Position numbers and translations under genes: made by a program. A model generated the notes under the pieces. That model made no database searches and was not told where the DNA came from. It saw only the letters and a list, made by a program, of their open reading frames with translations. Shown in pieces: positions 1 through 8,724 of a stretch of DNA of 64,000 nucleotides. Position 1 is the stretch's first letter. Each line of letters opens with the position of its first letter. This stretch comes from Pseudolysinimonas_A sp947085045. Its GTDB lineage: Bacteria; Actinomycetota; Actinomycetes; Actinomycetales; Microbacteriaceae. Location of the stretch: NCBI GenBank assembly GCA_947085045.1, contig CAMTUU010000002.1, positions 434,001 to 498,000 on the forward strand, given 5' to 3'.

Positions 1-302
1 AGGTCGGGCGCCTCGTTCGGGTGCAGCGCGACGGCCGCGAGCACGCGGGGTTCCCGGGCCGCGAGCTCGGCGCTCCAGCGCGAGGTCTCGAGGTCGGTGC
101 CGACCTGCACGACGCCGCGCACCCCGACGCTCGCCGCGCGGTCGAGCTGCTCCCGGTAGTCGAGCGACGAGACACCGTCCTCGATCTCGAGGTGGGTGTG
201 GTTGTCGTAGACCGGCACGACGAGCGGATCCGGCAGCGGCGGGTAGGCCGCGGCCGTGTCGTCGGCGTCGCGGTGCCGCGCCCGGAGGAACGGCTCGGTC
301 AC
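1..302 (-). CDS. tatD: TatD family metal-dependent hydrolase, N-terminal part (runs off the left edge)
   Basis: A reverse-strand reading frame of 100 codons starts with GTG at 302 and continues past base 1. It contains the N-terminal TatD metal-binding motif (VYDNHTHLE, HxH) and further on GVRGVVQVGTDLE and ALHPNEA, both typical of TatD-type 3'-5' nucleases/hydrolases. The start codon overlaps the stop of metG (GTGA), so the two genes are translationally coupled. The metG-tatD order is common in bacteria. The catalytic C-terminal half is outside the window. Confidence 0.88.
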   Translation of the reverse strand, partial: MTEPFLRARHRDADDTAAAYPPLPDPLVVPVYDNHTHLEIEDGVSSLDYREQLDRAASVGVRGVVQVGTDLETSRWSAELAAREPRVLAAVALHPNEAPD

Positions 303-1852
303 TCGGGAGCGGCCTCGATGCGCGGGAACAACGGCTCGAGCGGCGACACCGTTCCGCCACCCGGGCGGTCCCAGGCGAGGTCGACACGCTGCTCGGTGAG
401 CGCTCCGGATTCGCCGAGCGCCGCCCACAGCTTCGCCGTCGCGTTCGGCATGACCGGCGAGTACAGCACCGCGAGCGTGCCGACGCCGTGCGCCAGGGTG
501 GCCAGCACCTCGTCCAGCCGCGTCGCCTGCGCCGGATCCTTTGCCAGCACCCACGGCGCCTGCTCGGTCACGTACCCGTTGAGTGCGTCGACGAGGGTGC
601 CGATCGCGGCGATCGCCTCGTGGATGGCGAGCCTGCCGATTGCGGCGTGGGCAGCATCCGTCGCGCCCTGCTCGAGGTCGGTGATCGCCGCATCGCGCAC
701 CGCCGTCGGCACCACACCCTCCCGGTACTTCGTCACCATCGCGATGACGCGCGAGCCGAGGTTGCCGAAGCCGTTGGCGAGCTGCGACTCGTAGCGCGCC
801 GACAGGTCCTCCCAGGAGAACGAGCCGTCCTGCCCGAAGGTGATGGCCGACAGGAAATAGAACCGGAACGCATCCGACCCGAAGACATCCGTGATCTGCG
901 CTGGGGCGATGCCGGTGAGCTTCGACTTCGACATCTTCTCGCCGCCGACCAGCAGCCAGCCGTGGCCGAAGACGCCGCGCGGCACCGGGAGCCCGGCGGC
1001 CATCAGCATCGCCGGCCAGATGACGGCGTGGAAGCGGGCGATGTCCTTGCCGACGATGTGCTGCGCGGGCCAGCGGCGGCGGAAGTTCTCGGGGTCGGCG
1101 CCCCAGCCGACGGCGGTCGCGTAGTTGAGCAGCGCGTCGAACCAGACGTACACGACGTGCGTCGGATCCCACGGCACCTTGATGCCCCAGTCGAAACTCG
1201 ACCGCGAGATCGACAGGTCTTCCAGGCCCTGCTTCACGAACTGGATGATCTCGTTGCGCACGCTCTCGGGCTGCACGAAGTCGGGCTGCTCGTCGTACAG
1301 CTTCAGCAGCGCGTCGCCGAACTCGCTCATCCGGAAGAAGTAGTTCTTCTCCTTGAGGATCTCGACCGGGCGCGAGTGGATCTTGCAGACGTAGACGCCG
1401 GCGAACTCGCCCTCGGTCGGCAGGTCGAGGTCGTCGAGCTGCTTGTACTCCTCGCAGCCGACGCAGTAGTACCCCTCGTACTCGCCCTCGTAGATGTGGC
1501 CCTCGTCGTAAAGCAGCTGAAGGAACTTCGCGACCGCTGTCTCGTGGCGCTCGTCGGTCGTGCGGATGAAGTCGTCGTTCGCGATGTCGAGCGTGTCGAG
1601 CACCGGCAGCCAGGCGTCGGCGACGAGCTTGTCGGCCCACGCCTTCGGGGTGACCCCGTTCGCGGCGGCGGTGCGCTCGATCTTCTGACCGTGCTCGTCG
1701 GTACCGGTCAGCAGCCAGGTGTCGTCGCCCGACTGGCGGTGCCAGCGCGCGAGCACGTCCGCCGCGACCTCCGTGTACGCGTGCCCGATGTGCGGGACAT
1801 CGTTGACATAGAAGATCGGGGTGGTGATGTAGAAGGAGCCGGGCTGTGACAC
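299..1852 (-). CDS. metG: Methionyl-tRNA synthetase
   Basis: This 517-aa cytosolic class I aminoacyl-tRNA synthetase charges tRNA-Met. The Rossmann fold carries the HIGH signature (PHIGHAYTE, about residues 19-27) and the KMSKS loop (GGEKMSKSKL). A connective-peptide insertion contains CVGC and a later Cys (YVCKIH). The length fits the shorter actinobacterial MetRS without a C-terminal EMAP domain. The GTG start at 1852 is preceded by TAGGCT seven bases upstream, so the mRNA is probably leaderless. The downstream tatD start overlaps its stop. Confidence 0.97.
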   Translation of the reverse strand: MSQPGSFYITTPIFYVNDVPHIGHAYTEVAADVLARWHRQSGDDTWLLTGTDEHGQKIERTAAANGVTPKAWADKLVADAWLPVLDTLDIANDDFIRTTDERHETAVAKFLQLLYDEGHIYEGEYEGYYCVGCEEYKQLDDLDLPTEGEFAGVYVCKIHSRPVEILKEKNYFFRMSEFGDALLKLYDEQPDFVQPESVRNEIIQFVKQGLEDLSISRSSFDWGIKVPWDPTHVVYVWFDALLNYATAVGWGADPENFRRRWPAQHIVGKDIARFHAVIWPAMLMAAGLPVPRGVFGHGWLLVGGEKMSKSKLTGIAPAQITDVFGSDAFRFYFLSAITFGQDGSFSWEDLSARYESQLANGFGNLGSRVIAMVTKYREGVVPTAVRDAAITDLEQGATDAAHAAIGRLAIHEAIAAIGTLVDALNGYVTEQAPWVLAKDPAQATRLDEVLATLAHGVGTLAVLYSPVMPNATAKLWAALGESGALTEQRVDLAWDRPGGGTVSPLEPLFPRIEAAPE

Positions 1853-1882
1853 GCGTGCCAGCCTACTTTCCGGCGTGCTCTG

Positions 1883-2242
1883 TTACCTGGCGCCCAGTTC
1901 GATGGGCTCCGATGTCAGCGGGCTGCCGCACCGGGCGCCGGGATCGTCGGCGACCCAGACCGGCTCGACGACCTCACGCGCGAGCTCGGTTCCCGTGGCG
2001 TCGGTCGCGACAAGGGTGACGGATGCCGACGAGCTGCCGAGCGCGAGCTGCCACACGCCGGACTCGGTCTGCTCGAGCTCGGTGTTGTAGCGATCGCACC
2101 CTTCGGGGCAGGACACCGCCGCGACATCCATCGAGGTGCGCACCTGAAGGAGCGAGGAGTATCCGATCGTCGTGCAGGCGAACGGGGTGCAGCCGCTCAG
2201 CAGGATGACCGCGGCGAGGGCGAGCGGGGCGAGTCGGCGCAC
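1883..2242 (-). CDS. Small putative lipoprotein of unknown function
   Basis: A roughly 119-aa protein begins with a short positively charged n-region and hydrophobic core (RRLAPLALAAVILLSGC). The LSGC lipobox predicts lipid attachment and display on the outer face of the membrane. The mature part has three further Cys residues and no recognised domain. The GTG at 2242 is chosen because AGGATGAGG lies just upstream; a GTG at 2269 would leave an implausibly long charged extension. It lies between rsmI and metG in the same direction, with a short gap on each side. Confidence 0.7.
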   Translation of the reverse strand: MRRLAPLALAAVILLSGCTPFACTTIGYSSLLQVRTSMDVAAVSCPEGCDRYNTELEQTESGVWQLALGSSSASVTLVATDATGTELAREVVEPVWVADDPGARCGSPLTSEPIELGAR

Positions 2243-2294
2243 ACCCTCATCCTGCTCGACCCGACCCACGCCGGAACGGATCGTGACCCGATCG

Positions 2295-3128
2295 TCACTT
2301 CGCCCGGATCGCCGCCTCGTACAGGTCGCGGGCGTTCAGCCCGGTCGCGCCGGCGACGTCCGCCGCCGCCTCCTTCATCCGGATGCCGCCAGCCGCCAGC
2401 TCGAGCACCGTCGCGACGGCCGCGGGGAGGTCCACGGTCGCGGCGGCGGCGGTCGCGCCCTCGACGACCAGCACGATCTCGCCGCGGGTGCCGTCGGCGA
2501 ACTTCTGCGCCAGCTCCGCGAGCGTGCCGCGGGCGACCTCTTCGTACATCTTCGTCAGCTCCCGGCACACCGCGGCCCGTCGCGTCGGGCCGAACGCCTC
2601 GGCGAGATCCTTCAGGGCGTCGCCGATGCGGTGCGGGGACTCGAAGAAGACGAGCGTGCGGGCCTCGGTCGCGAGCGGACGCATCGCCGCGACCCGGCCC
2701 TTGCGCGGGAGGAATCCCTCGAACGCGAAGCGGTCGGTCGGCAGGCCGGAGAGGGCGAGGGCGGTGAGCACCGCGCTCGGGCCGGGAAGAGCGGTGACGA
2801 CGACATCCGCCGCGATCGCTGCGAGCACGAGGGCGTACCCCGGATCGCTCACCGTGGGCATGCCGGCATCCGACAGCACCAGCACGTCCTCGGTGCGCCC
2901 CAGCTCGACCAGCTCGGCGGCCAGCTCCCGCTCGTTGTGCTCGTGCAACGCGACGAGCTTCGGCCGGTTCTCGATGCCGAGGCCGCGCAGCAACTGGACG
3001 GTGACGCGGGTGTCCTCAGCGGCGACGGTGCCTACGCGTTCGAGCGTCTCGACGAGCCGGCGGGACGCGTCGCCGAGGTTGCCGATCGGCGTCGCGCCCA
3101 GGATGATCACCTCGCCATTCTGCGGCAC
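2295..3128 (-). CDS. rsmI: 16S rRNA 2'-O-ribose C1402 methyltransferase RsmI
   Basis: The 277-aa protein has the tetrapyrrole-methylase-like fold of RsmI, which methylates the 2'-O of C1402 in the 16S rRNA decoding centre. Visible signatures are LGATPIGNLGDAS at the N-terminus, AAEDTR, LSDAGMPTVSDPG and ALPGPSAVLTAL, followed by FEGFLPRKG. Length is normal for the family. The GTG start lies 13 bp from the divergent start of the mannosyltransferase gene, an arrangement widely conserved in actinobacteria. Confidence 0.95.
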   Translation of the reverse strand: MPQNGEVIILGATPIGNLGDASRRLVETLERVGTVAAEDTRVTVQLLRGLGIENRPKLVALHEHNERELAAELVELGRTEDVLVLSDAGMPTVSDPGYALVLAAIAADVVVTALPGPSAVLTALALSGLPTDRFAFEGFLPRKGRVAAMRPLATEARTLVFFESPHRIGDALKDLAEAFGPTRRAAVCRELTKMYEEVARGTLAELAQKFADGTRGEIVLVVEGATAAAATVDLPAAVATVLELAAGGIRMKEAAADVAGATGLNARDLYEAAIRAK

Positions 3129-3141
3129 TTACGATGTCGGG

Positions 3142-4698
3142 ATGACGGTGGTCGAGCTGCCCGGGTCGCGGCTCGACGACTGGTGGTCGCGGATGCAGGA
3201 CACCGAGGCGAAACGCCGCGTGTGGCGCTGGGGCGGTCCGGCCGTCGTCACCGCAGTTGCCGCCGCGACGCGGCTCATCGGGCTCGGGCATCCCGACGAG
3301 CTGGTCTTCGACGAGACCTACTACGTGAAGGACGCCTACACGCTCTCGCAGCTCGGCTACGAGGGCAGCTGGCCGAAGGACGCGAACGCCGCGTTCAACG
3401 CGGGCGACCCGAGCGGCTACCTGCCCGACGCCTCCTTCGTCGCGCACCCCCCGGTCGGCAAGTGGATCATCGCCGCGGGGCTCGCCCTGTTCGGCGCCGA
3501 CGACACCTTCGGCTGGCGGATCTCGGTCGCGGTCATCGGCATCCTGCTGGTCGTGCTCACGATGTTCCTCGCGCAGCTGTTGTTCCGGCGGCCGCTGCTC
3601 ACCGTGATCGCGGGCGGGCTGATCGCGATCGACGGCAACGCGATCGTGATGAGCCGCGTCGCCCTGCTCGACACGATGCTCGCCTTCTTCGCGCTGCTCG
3701 GGGTGGTCTTCGTCTTCCTCGATCGCGGGTTCGCGCGGCGGCGGCTGGAGCGATGGGTGGATGCCTGCGGCACCTCCGGCTGGGGACCGACGCTGTTCTG
3801 GCGACCGTGGCTGCTCGCCGCCGCCGTCGCCTTCGGCCTCGCGACCGGAGTGAAGTGGAGCGGCGCCTACTTCCTGGCGATCTTCGGCGTCTACGTCGTC
3901 GTCGGCGAGCTGCTGCTGCGCCGCCGGGCGGGCATCGAGTTCTGGGCGACCGGAGGGCTGCTCAAGCAGGCACCCGTCACGTTCCTGTTGCTCGTGCCGC
4001 TCGCCGCCGCGGTCTACCTCGCATCGTGGACCGGCTGGTTCGTCACCGACGGCGGCTACCACCGCACCTGGATCGAGAGCGGGGGCGAGCGGTGGACCGG
4101 AATGCTCGCCTGGGTTCCCGACGCGTTCCAGAACTGGTGGCATTACGAGGCCGCCGTCTACGCCTACCACGTCGGCGAGAGCACCCCGCACGGGTACCAG
4201 TCGAATCCGCTGACCTGGCTCTTCCTGGTGCGGCCGACGAGCATGTACTACCAGGGCTTCTCGGACGGCACCATCCAGACCATCCTCGACATCGCGAACC
4301 CGCTCATCTGGTGGGCGTCGACGGCGGCGGTCGGCTACCTCCTCGTGCGGGTCGTGCTGCGGCTGCGGGGGCGGCTCCCTGTGGGCACGGAGGCCCTCAT
4401 CCTCACCGGCCTCGCCGCCGGCTACCTGCCGTGGCTGCTGTACCTGAACCGCACGGTGTTCACCTTCTACACGATCGCCTTCGAGCCCTACCTGATCCTC
4501 GCGCTGACGGCCGCCCTCGGGATGCTGCTGGGCACCGCCGCCGACCCGCAACGGCGGCGGGTGGCCGGCATCCGCACCGTGGGGATCTTCCTCGCCCTCT
4601 GCCTCGCGCTCAGTGTGTTCTTCTTCCCGCTCTGGACGGCGATGTCGGTACCGGACTGGTTCTTCCGCCTCCATCTGTGGCTGCCGTCCTGGTTGTGA
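3142..4698 (+). CDS. pmt: Dolichyl-phosphate-mannose--protein mannosyltransferase (PMT family)
   Basis: This 518-aa polytopic membrane protein matches actinobacterial PMTs, which transfer mannose from polyprenyl-phosphate-mannose to Ser/Thr of secreted proteins on the outer face of the membrane. The first extracellular loop has the catalytic acidic pair (ELVFDETYYVKDAY). The HPPVGKW motif and a C-terminal block of hydrophobic helices follow. The ATG at 3142 is chosen because TACGAT ends 6 nt upstream, giving a leaderless transcript; upstream codons would run into rsmI. The next gene encodes a large secreted protein with a Pro/Thr linker, a plausible but unproven substrate. Confidence 0.93.
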   Translation: MTVVELPGSRLDDWWSRMQDTEAKRRVWRWGGPAVVTAVAAATRLIGLGHPDELVFDETYYVKDAYTLSQLGYEGSWPKDANAAFNAGDPSGYLPDASFVAHPPVGKWIIAAGLALFGADDTFGWRISVAVIGILLVVLTMFLAQLLFRRPLLTVIAGGLIAIDGNAIVMSRVALLDTMLAFFALLGVVFVFLDRGFARRRLERWVDACGTSGWGPTLFWRPWLLAAAVAFGLATGVKWSGAYFLAIFGVYVVVGELLLRRRAGIEFWATGGLLKQAPVTFLLLVPLAAAVYLASWTGWFVTDGGYHRTWIESGGERWTGMLAWVPDAFQNWWHYEAAVYAYHVGESTPHGYQSNPLTWLFLVRPTSMYYQGFSDGTIQTILDIANPLIWWASTAAVGYLLVRVVLRLRGRLPVGTEALILTGLAAGYLPWLLYLNRTVFTFYTIAFEPYLILALTAALGMLLGTAADPQRRRVAGIRTVGIFLALCLALSVFFFPLWTAMSVPDWFFRLHLWLPSWL

Positions 4699-4852
4699 GG
4701 ATTCGTTACCGCAGCGCCGCGTGCCGCCAGTAGCATGAGTGCATTCCACCGGGCTCGCCGCCGTTCGATCGCGTTCGGAATCGTCACACCCCCGAAACGT
4801 GACACGCCCTAGACTCCTGCGCGGGGGCTCCGCAGATCAGAAGGACAGCCCG

Positions 4853-7800
4853 ATGAAGCGTCGCCGCCGTTTCGCTGCCGGTTTGGCAGCCCTCGTCGGG
4901 TTCACCGGCGCCCTGGTGTTCGGCGGGGTCACCGTCGCGAACGCCGACGGCGTGATCGCCTTCGGTGGGGCGACTCCTGGCCAAGGGACGACCAGCGTCT
5001 GGTCGCCGACCGCCTACCTGCTCGAGGGGATCACCTCCAACACCCTCGCCACCGACGTGATCAGCGTGGTCGACTACTCGACCAACACGCTCGGCGATCC
5101 GATCCCGGGGTGCACTGCACTCGATCCCTCCGCGGGTAGCTGGAGCTGCCCCACGGTGCTCGACGCCGGGTTCGCCGACATCCGCGTCTTCCAGGCGGCG
5201 AACTCGGATGTGCGCACCTTCAGCCTCGACCCGCCGGCGCCCACCATCGAGCGCGACCCGACCCTCGTCGCGCCGTTCAACGAACGGGTCACCGTCACCG
5301 GCACCGTCTCCTGGACGGGCGGCTCGGTGCAGGCGTCCGTCGAGGGCAGCAACGCACCGACCTGCGCCGACTCCGACGTCACCGACGGCACGTGGTCGTG
5401 CGAGCTGCGTCTGGATGACGACGCGGTCTCGGGCACCTTCACGCTCCGGGTCTTCCAGCAGGCACAGGGCACCACGAGCGCGAACACCGAGCAGCCCTTC
5501 ATCGTCGGCGACCCCCCGCCCGCGGTCGTCACGATCACGAACCCCGCGGACACCCAGGTGTACACCTGGGACGCCGGCACCTTCGCCGCGATCGACGGTC
5601 GCGCCCCCGTCGGTTCCCCGGTGACGGTCGAGATCGACGGCACTCCGATCGCCGCCTGCACCGGGCTCACGGTCGACCCCGGTGGCAACTGGGACTGCGG
5701 ATCGCGCAACATCCCGATCGGCCAGCACGTCGTGACCGCCATCCAAGATGCCGACTCCGACACGTCCTCGATCGACGTGCGGGCTCCCGCACCCGAGGTC
5801 GGCGGTCAGCCCCTCTCCGGTCGGTCCGAGCCCGGCCAGTACGTCGGCGGCACCTACGCGCTCGACGGCTACGCCGTATTCGCGACCCTCTACGACGGCG
5901 AGGTGGAGGTCGCCTCGTGCGAGGACGACGGCCCGGTGCTGGGCACCTGGTGGTGCACCCTCGACCTCACCGGGCTGGCCATCGGCCCGTTCTACTCCCT
6001 CGAGGTGCTGCAGCGGCCCAACCCCGAGAATCCCGCCATCCGATCCCAGACGAGCGCCTACCCGTTCGAGGTGACGGACCCGGCCGACTCGCTCTTCATC
6101 ACCTCTCCCGCAGGCGGCGACGAGTTCGACTGGACGCCCGACGGGGTCACGGTGACCGGCACCACCCCGACCCCCGGCGTCGAGATCACGGTGTACTTCG
6201 ACGACGAGGAGATCGCCTGCTCCGACCCCGCCCCGACGACGACGTGGTCGTGCGATGTCGGCGCGATCGAACCCGGAACGTATTCGCTCATCGCCGAACA
6301 GAACTCTGTGCTCAGCAACACCGTCGACTTCACGGTGCTCCTGCCGACTCCCGACGTCGACGAGTCCACCCTCAGCTACGTCGAGGGCTCGGAGTCCGCG
6401 ACCTTCCAGGGCGCCAGCACCTACCCGGGCGCCCAAGTCTCGGTCGTGGTCGAGATCGGCGACAGCGTCACCCTCGAGTGCGACGACTTCTCGGAGACCG
6501 ACGGCTGGTCGTGTCAGGTTCCGATCGACACCCTCGCGGTCGGCCCCTACACCGTCTACGTCGCCCAGAGCACCGAGCTCGCCACCAGCTACCAGACGAC
6601 GTACTCGCTCGAGATCACCGCGCCCCCGCCCCCGACGACGCCCACGCTCACCTGCGGATTCAGCCCCGACGGCGGATTCACCGGGGAGGGCGCTCAGGCT
6701 CTCGGCTACATCTATCTCGGCCTGATCACCGACTACGGCGCGAACGGTTCCGGTCCCGACGGGGAGTTCTTCGGCGATCGCGGCTCCTGCGACGGCGACA
6801 GCGGGCTGCCGTTCGAACCGTGGACCGGTTTCACCTACCAGGACGTCGACGTCTGCAGCGACGACAGTTGCTCGGCGAGCGGTCTCGCGCCCGGTGACTA
6901 CGAGGTCAGATACGCCGTCGACGACAGTCTCGCCGGGTACGACTACTCCGCGCACAGCTACCTCTTCCGCATCCCCCCGACGCCGGTGATCTCGACTGTC
7001 GCTGCGACGACGAACTCGGTGGTGCTCAGCGGAGGCGGCGCCCCAGGCGACACCGTCCAGGTCGTGCGGCCCGCGGGCACCTCGCTGTGCACGACGACGG
7101 TGGACAGCAGCGGCGTCTGGGCCTGCCAGTTCCCGAAGTCCTCCACGTCCTCGGCTCGCGTGTTCGTGACCGACGGGCAGTCGGGCGGGATGTCGGCCTA
7201 CTCGGCCGCACGCACGATCCCGGTCTTCGTCGCGCCCGTGACGCCGGTCGCGCCGACGCCGGTCGCGCCGACGCCGGTCGCGGAACCGGCTCCGACGGTC
7301 GCCCTCGTCAACTGGTTCCTGGAGTTCGGCGGGAACCTGTCGAACCTGAAGCCCGGTGACACCTTCAAGCTGAACGTCTCGGGTATGCCGGAGGGCACCG
7401 CGATCGAGGTCTGGATGTACTCGACCCCCGTGCTGATCGGCACGGCGACCGGAACCGGCCTGCCGATGACGCTCGATCTCACCGTGCCGCAGGACATCGA
7501 GTCGGGACCGCACGAGATCCGGATGATCGGCGTGACCCCGCTCGGCACGAAGTACTTCTTCACGTCCGAGGCGACGGTGATCGGCGGCGTCGCCCCTGCC
7601 GAGCCGGTCAAGGACGGACCCGCTCTCAGCGACAAGCCGGGGACGGCGGGTGCCGTCGACCGCACCGACCCGGCGGCGCCGAGTGCGCTGAGCGAGGGCC
7701 TCGCCCCGGCGTCGGCGATCGCGGCCAACCCGGCGACGATCGCGATCGCCGGCGGCCTCGCCCTGGCCCTGCTGTTCCTCGTCGCCCTGCCGACCGAGTT

Positions 7801-8659
7801 GCTCAACTCGTCGCTGTCGTCGAACACGTCCCGGCTCGGGCGCGCCTACGGCGCGGTCGACGGTGCGCTGACCAAGGCGCAGGATTGGTTCATCAAGGTG
7901 ACGCGGTCGCGGGCGATCGCGGCCGCCATCCTGACCACGATCGTCGCGATCATCTACGGCTTCGTCGATCCGGGCTTCGGGTTCGACATCGTGTCGGTGC
8001 GCCTCGTGCTGTCGCTCGCGATCGCGTTCTTCCTGCTGAGCTTCGTCGCCTCGTGGATCTCGGGCATGATCATTCGCCGGGCCTGGGGTGCGATGGGCGT
8101 CATCGCGATGCAGCCCTCCATCCTGCTGTTCGCGATCGTCGGCGTGTTCGTCGCGCGCGTGCTCGACTTCTCTCCCGGCTTCCTCGTCGGCATCGCGATC
8201 GGTCTGGAACTGCTGCAGGCCTCGCGCACGGTGTCGGCGCGCGCGGTGTTCGTACAGATCGCCGTCGTCACCGGGCTCGCGCTCGCCGCCTGGGGCGTCT
8301 ACTCGGTGTTCACGCCGGGCGACGATTTCGCCGGGATGCTCGTCGAAGACACCATGGTGGCGGTCACCGCCGAGGGCCTGACGGGTGCGCTTATCGCGCT
8401 CTTCCCGCTGAGGTTCCTCGACGGACACGACCTGTGGGCGGTCTCGAAGCGGCTGTGGGTGCTCGCCTTCCTGGTGGTCGCGACGGCGTTCGCGCTGCTC
8501 GTCCTGCCCACCGCGATCCAAGGCACCGACATCGCCGACTACGGCACCTGGCTCCTGGTGTTCGCCGTTTTCGGTCTCGGGTCGCTCGCGGTCTGGCTGA
8601 TCTTCGTGCGTGCCGATCGGAGGGCGGCCGACGCGGAGCAGGAGTCCATCGACGCGTAG
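4853..8659 (+). CDS. Large surface protein: Cys/Trp Ig-like repeats plus polytopic C-terminal membrane domain
   Basis: The predicted protein has 1268 aa. A signal peptide (about residues 1-30, AGLAALVGFTGALVFGG) leads to at least seven Ig-like units of about 85-100 aa. Each unit carries a Cys-(9-13)-Trp-x-Cys signature, near residues 87-101, 170-184, 269-283, 356-369, 456-468, 542-555 and 745-759. A Pro/Thr/Val linker (about 792-815) and one more beta-rich module follow, then eight or nine transmembrane helices from about residue 961. The segment ALFPLRFLDG near the end recalls the FGLLP-motif membrane proteins of actinobacteria (recalled, not searched). A surface display or adhesion role is inferred. 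The ATG at 4853 follows AAGGAC. Confidence 0.8.
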   Translation: MKRRRRFAAGLAALVGFTGALVFGGVTVANADGVIAFGGATPGQGTTSVWSPTAYLLEGITSNTLATDVISVVDYSTNTLGDPIPGCTALDPSAGSWSCPTVLDAGFADIRVFQAANSDVRTFSLDPPAPTIERDPTLVAPFNERVTVTGTVSWTGGSVQASVEGSNAPTCADSDVTDGTWSCELRLDDDAVSGTFTLRVFQQAQGTTSANTEQPFIVGDPPPAVVTITNPADTQVYTWDAGTFAAIDGRAPVGSPVTVEIDGTPIAACTGLTVDPGGNWDCGSRNIPIGQHVVTAIQDADSDTSSIDVRAPAPEVGGQPLSGRSEPGQYVGGTYALDGYAVFATLYDGEVEVASCEDDGPVLGTWWCTLDLTGLAIGPFYSLEVLQRPNPENPAIRSQTSAYPFEVTDPADSLFITSPAGGDEFDWTPDGVTVTGTTPTPGVEITVYFDDEEIACSDPAPTTTWSCDVGAIEPGTYSLIAEQNSVLSNTVDFTVLLPTPDVDESTLSYVEGSESATFQGASTYPGAQVSVVVEIGDSVTLECDDFSETDGWSCQVPIDTLAVGPYTVYVAQSTELATSYQTTYSLEITAPPPPTTPTLTCGFSPDGGFTGEGAQALGYIYLGLITDYGANGSGPDGEFFGDRGSCDGDSGLPFEPWTGFTYQDVDVCSDDSCSASGLAPGDYEVRYAVDDSLAGYDYSAHSYLFRIPPTPVISTVAATTNSVVLSGGGAPGDTVQVVRPAGTSLCTTTVDSSGVWACQFPKSSTSSARVFVTDGQSGGMSAYSAARTIPVFVAPVTPVAPTPVAPTPVAEPAPTVALVNWFLEFGGNLSNLKPGDTFKLNVSGMPEGTAIEVWMYSTPVLIGTATGTGLPMTLDLTVPQDIESGPHEIRMIGVTPLGTKYFFTSEATVIGGVAPAEPVKDGPALSDKPGTAGAVDRTDPAAPSALSEGLAPASAIAANPATIAIAGGLALALLFLVALPTELLNSSLSSNTSRLGRAYGAVDGALTKAQDWFIKVTRSRAIAAAILTTIVAIIYGFVDPGFGFDIVSVRLVLSLAIAFFLLSFVASWISGMIIRRAWGAMGVIAMQPSILLFAIVGVFVARVLDFSPGFLVGIAIGLELLQASRTVSARAVFVQIAVVTGLALAAWGVYSVFTPGDDFAGMLVEDTMVAVTAEGLTGALIALFPLRFLDGHDLWAVSKRLWVLAFLVVATAFALLVLPTAIQGTDIADYGTWLLVFAVFGLGSLAVWLIFVRADRRAADAEQESIDA

Positions 8660-8724
8660 CGTCGCCGAGAGGGGCGACGCGTAACGGCGGGAAACACGGC
8701 GTCACACCTCGGTAGCCTTCAGAG

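Noticed and set aside
7228..7297. Short tandem repeat that could suggest a CRISPR-like array
   Set aside because: The 12-15 bp units are in frame within the surface protein and encode its Pro/Thr/Val linker; there are no spacers.
4784..8521. A 1245-codon open frame antisense to the surface protein gene
   Set aside because: It is low-complexity Arg/Asp/Gly/Glu sequence, the typical shadow of a GC-rich gene, without start signals or domains. The plus strand has a signal peptide, repeats and membrane helices.
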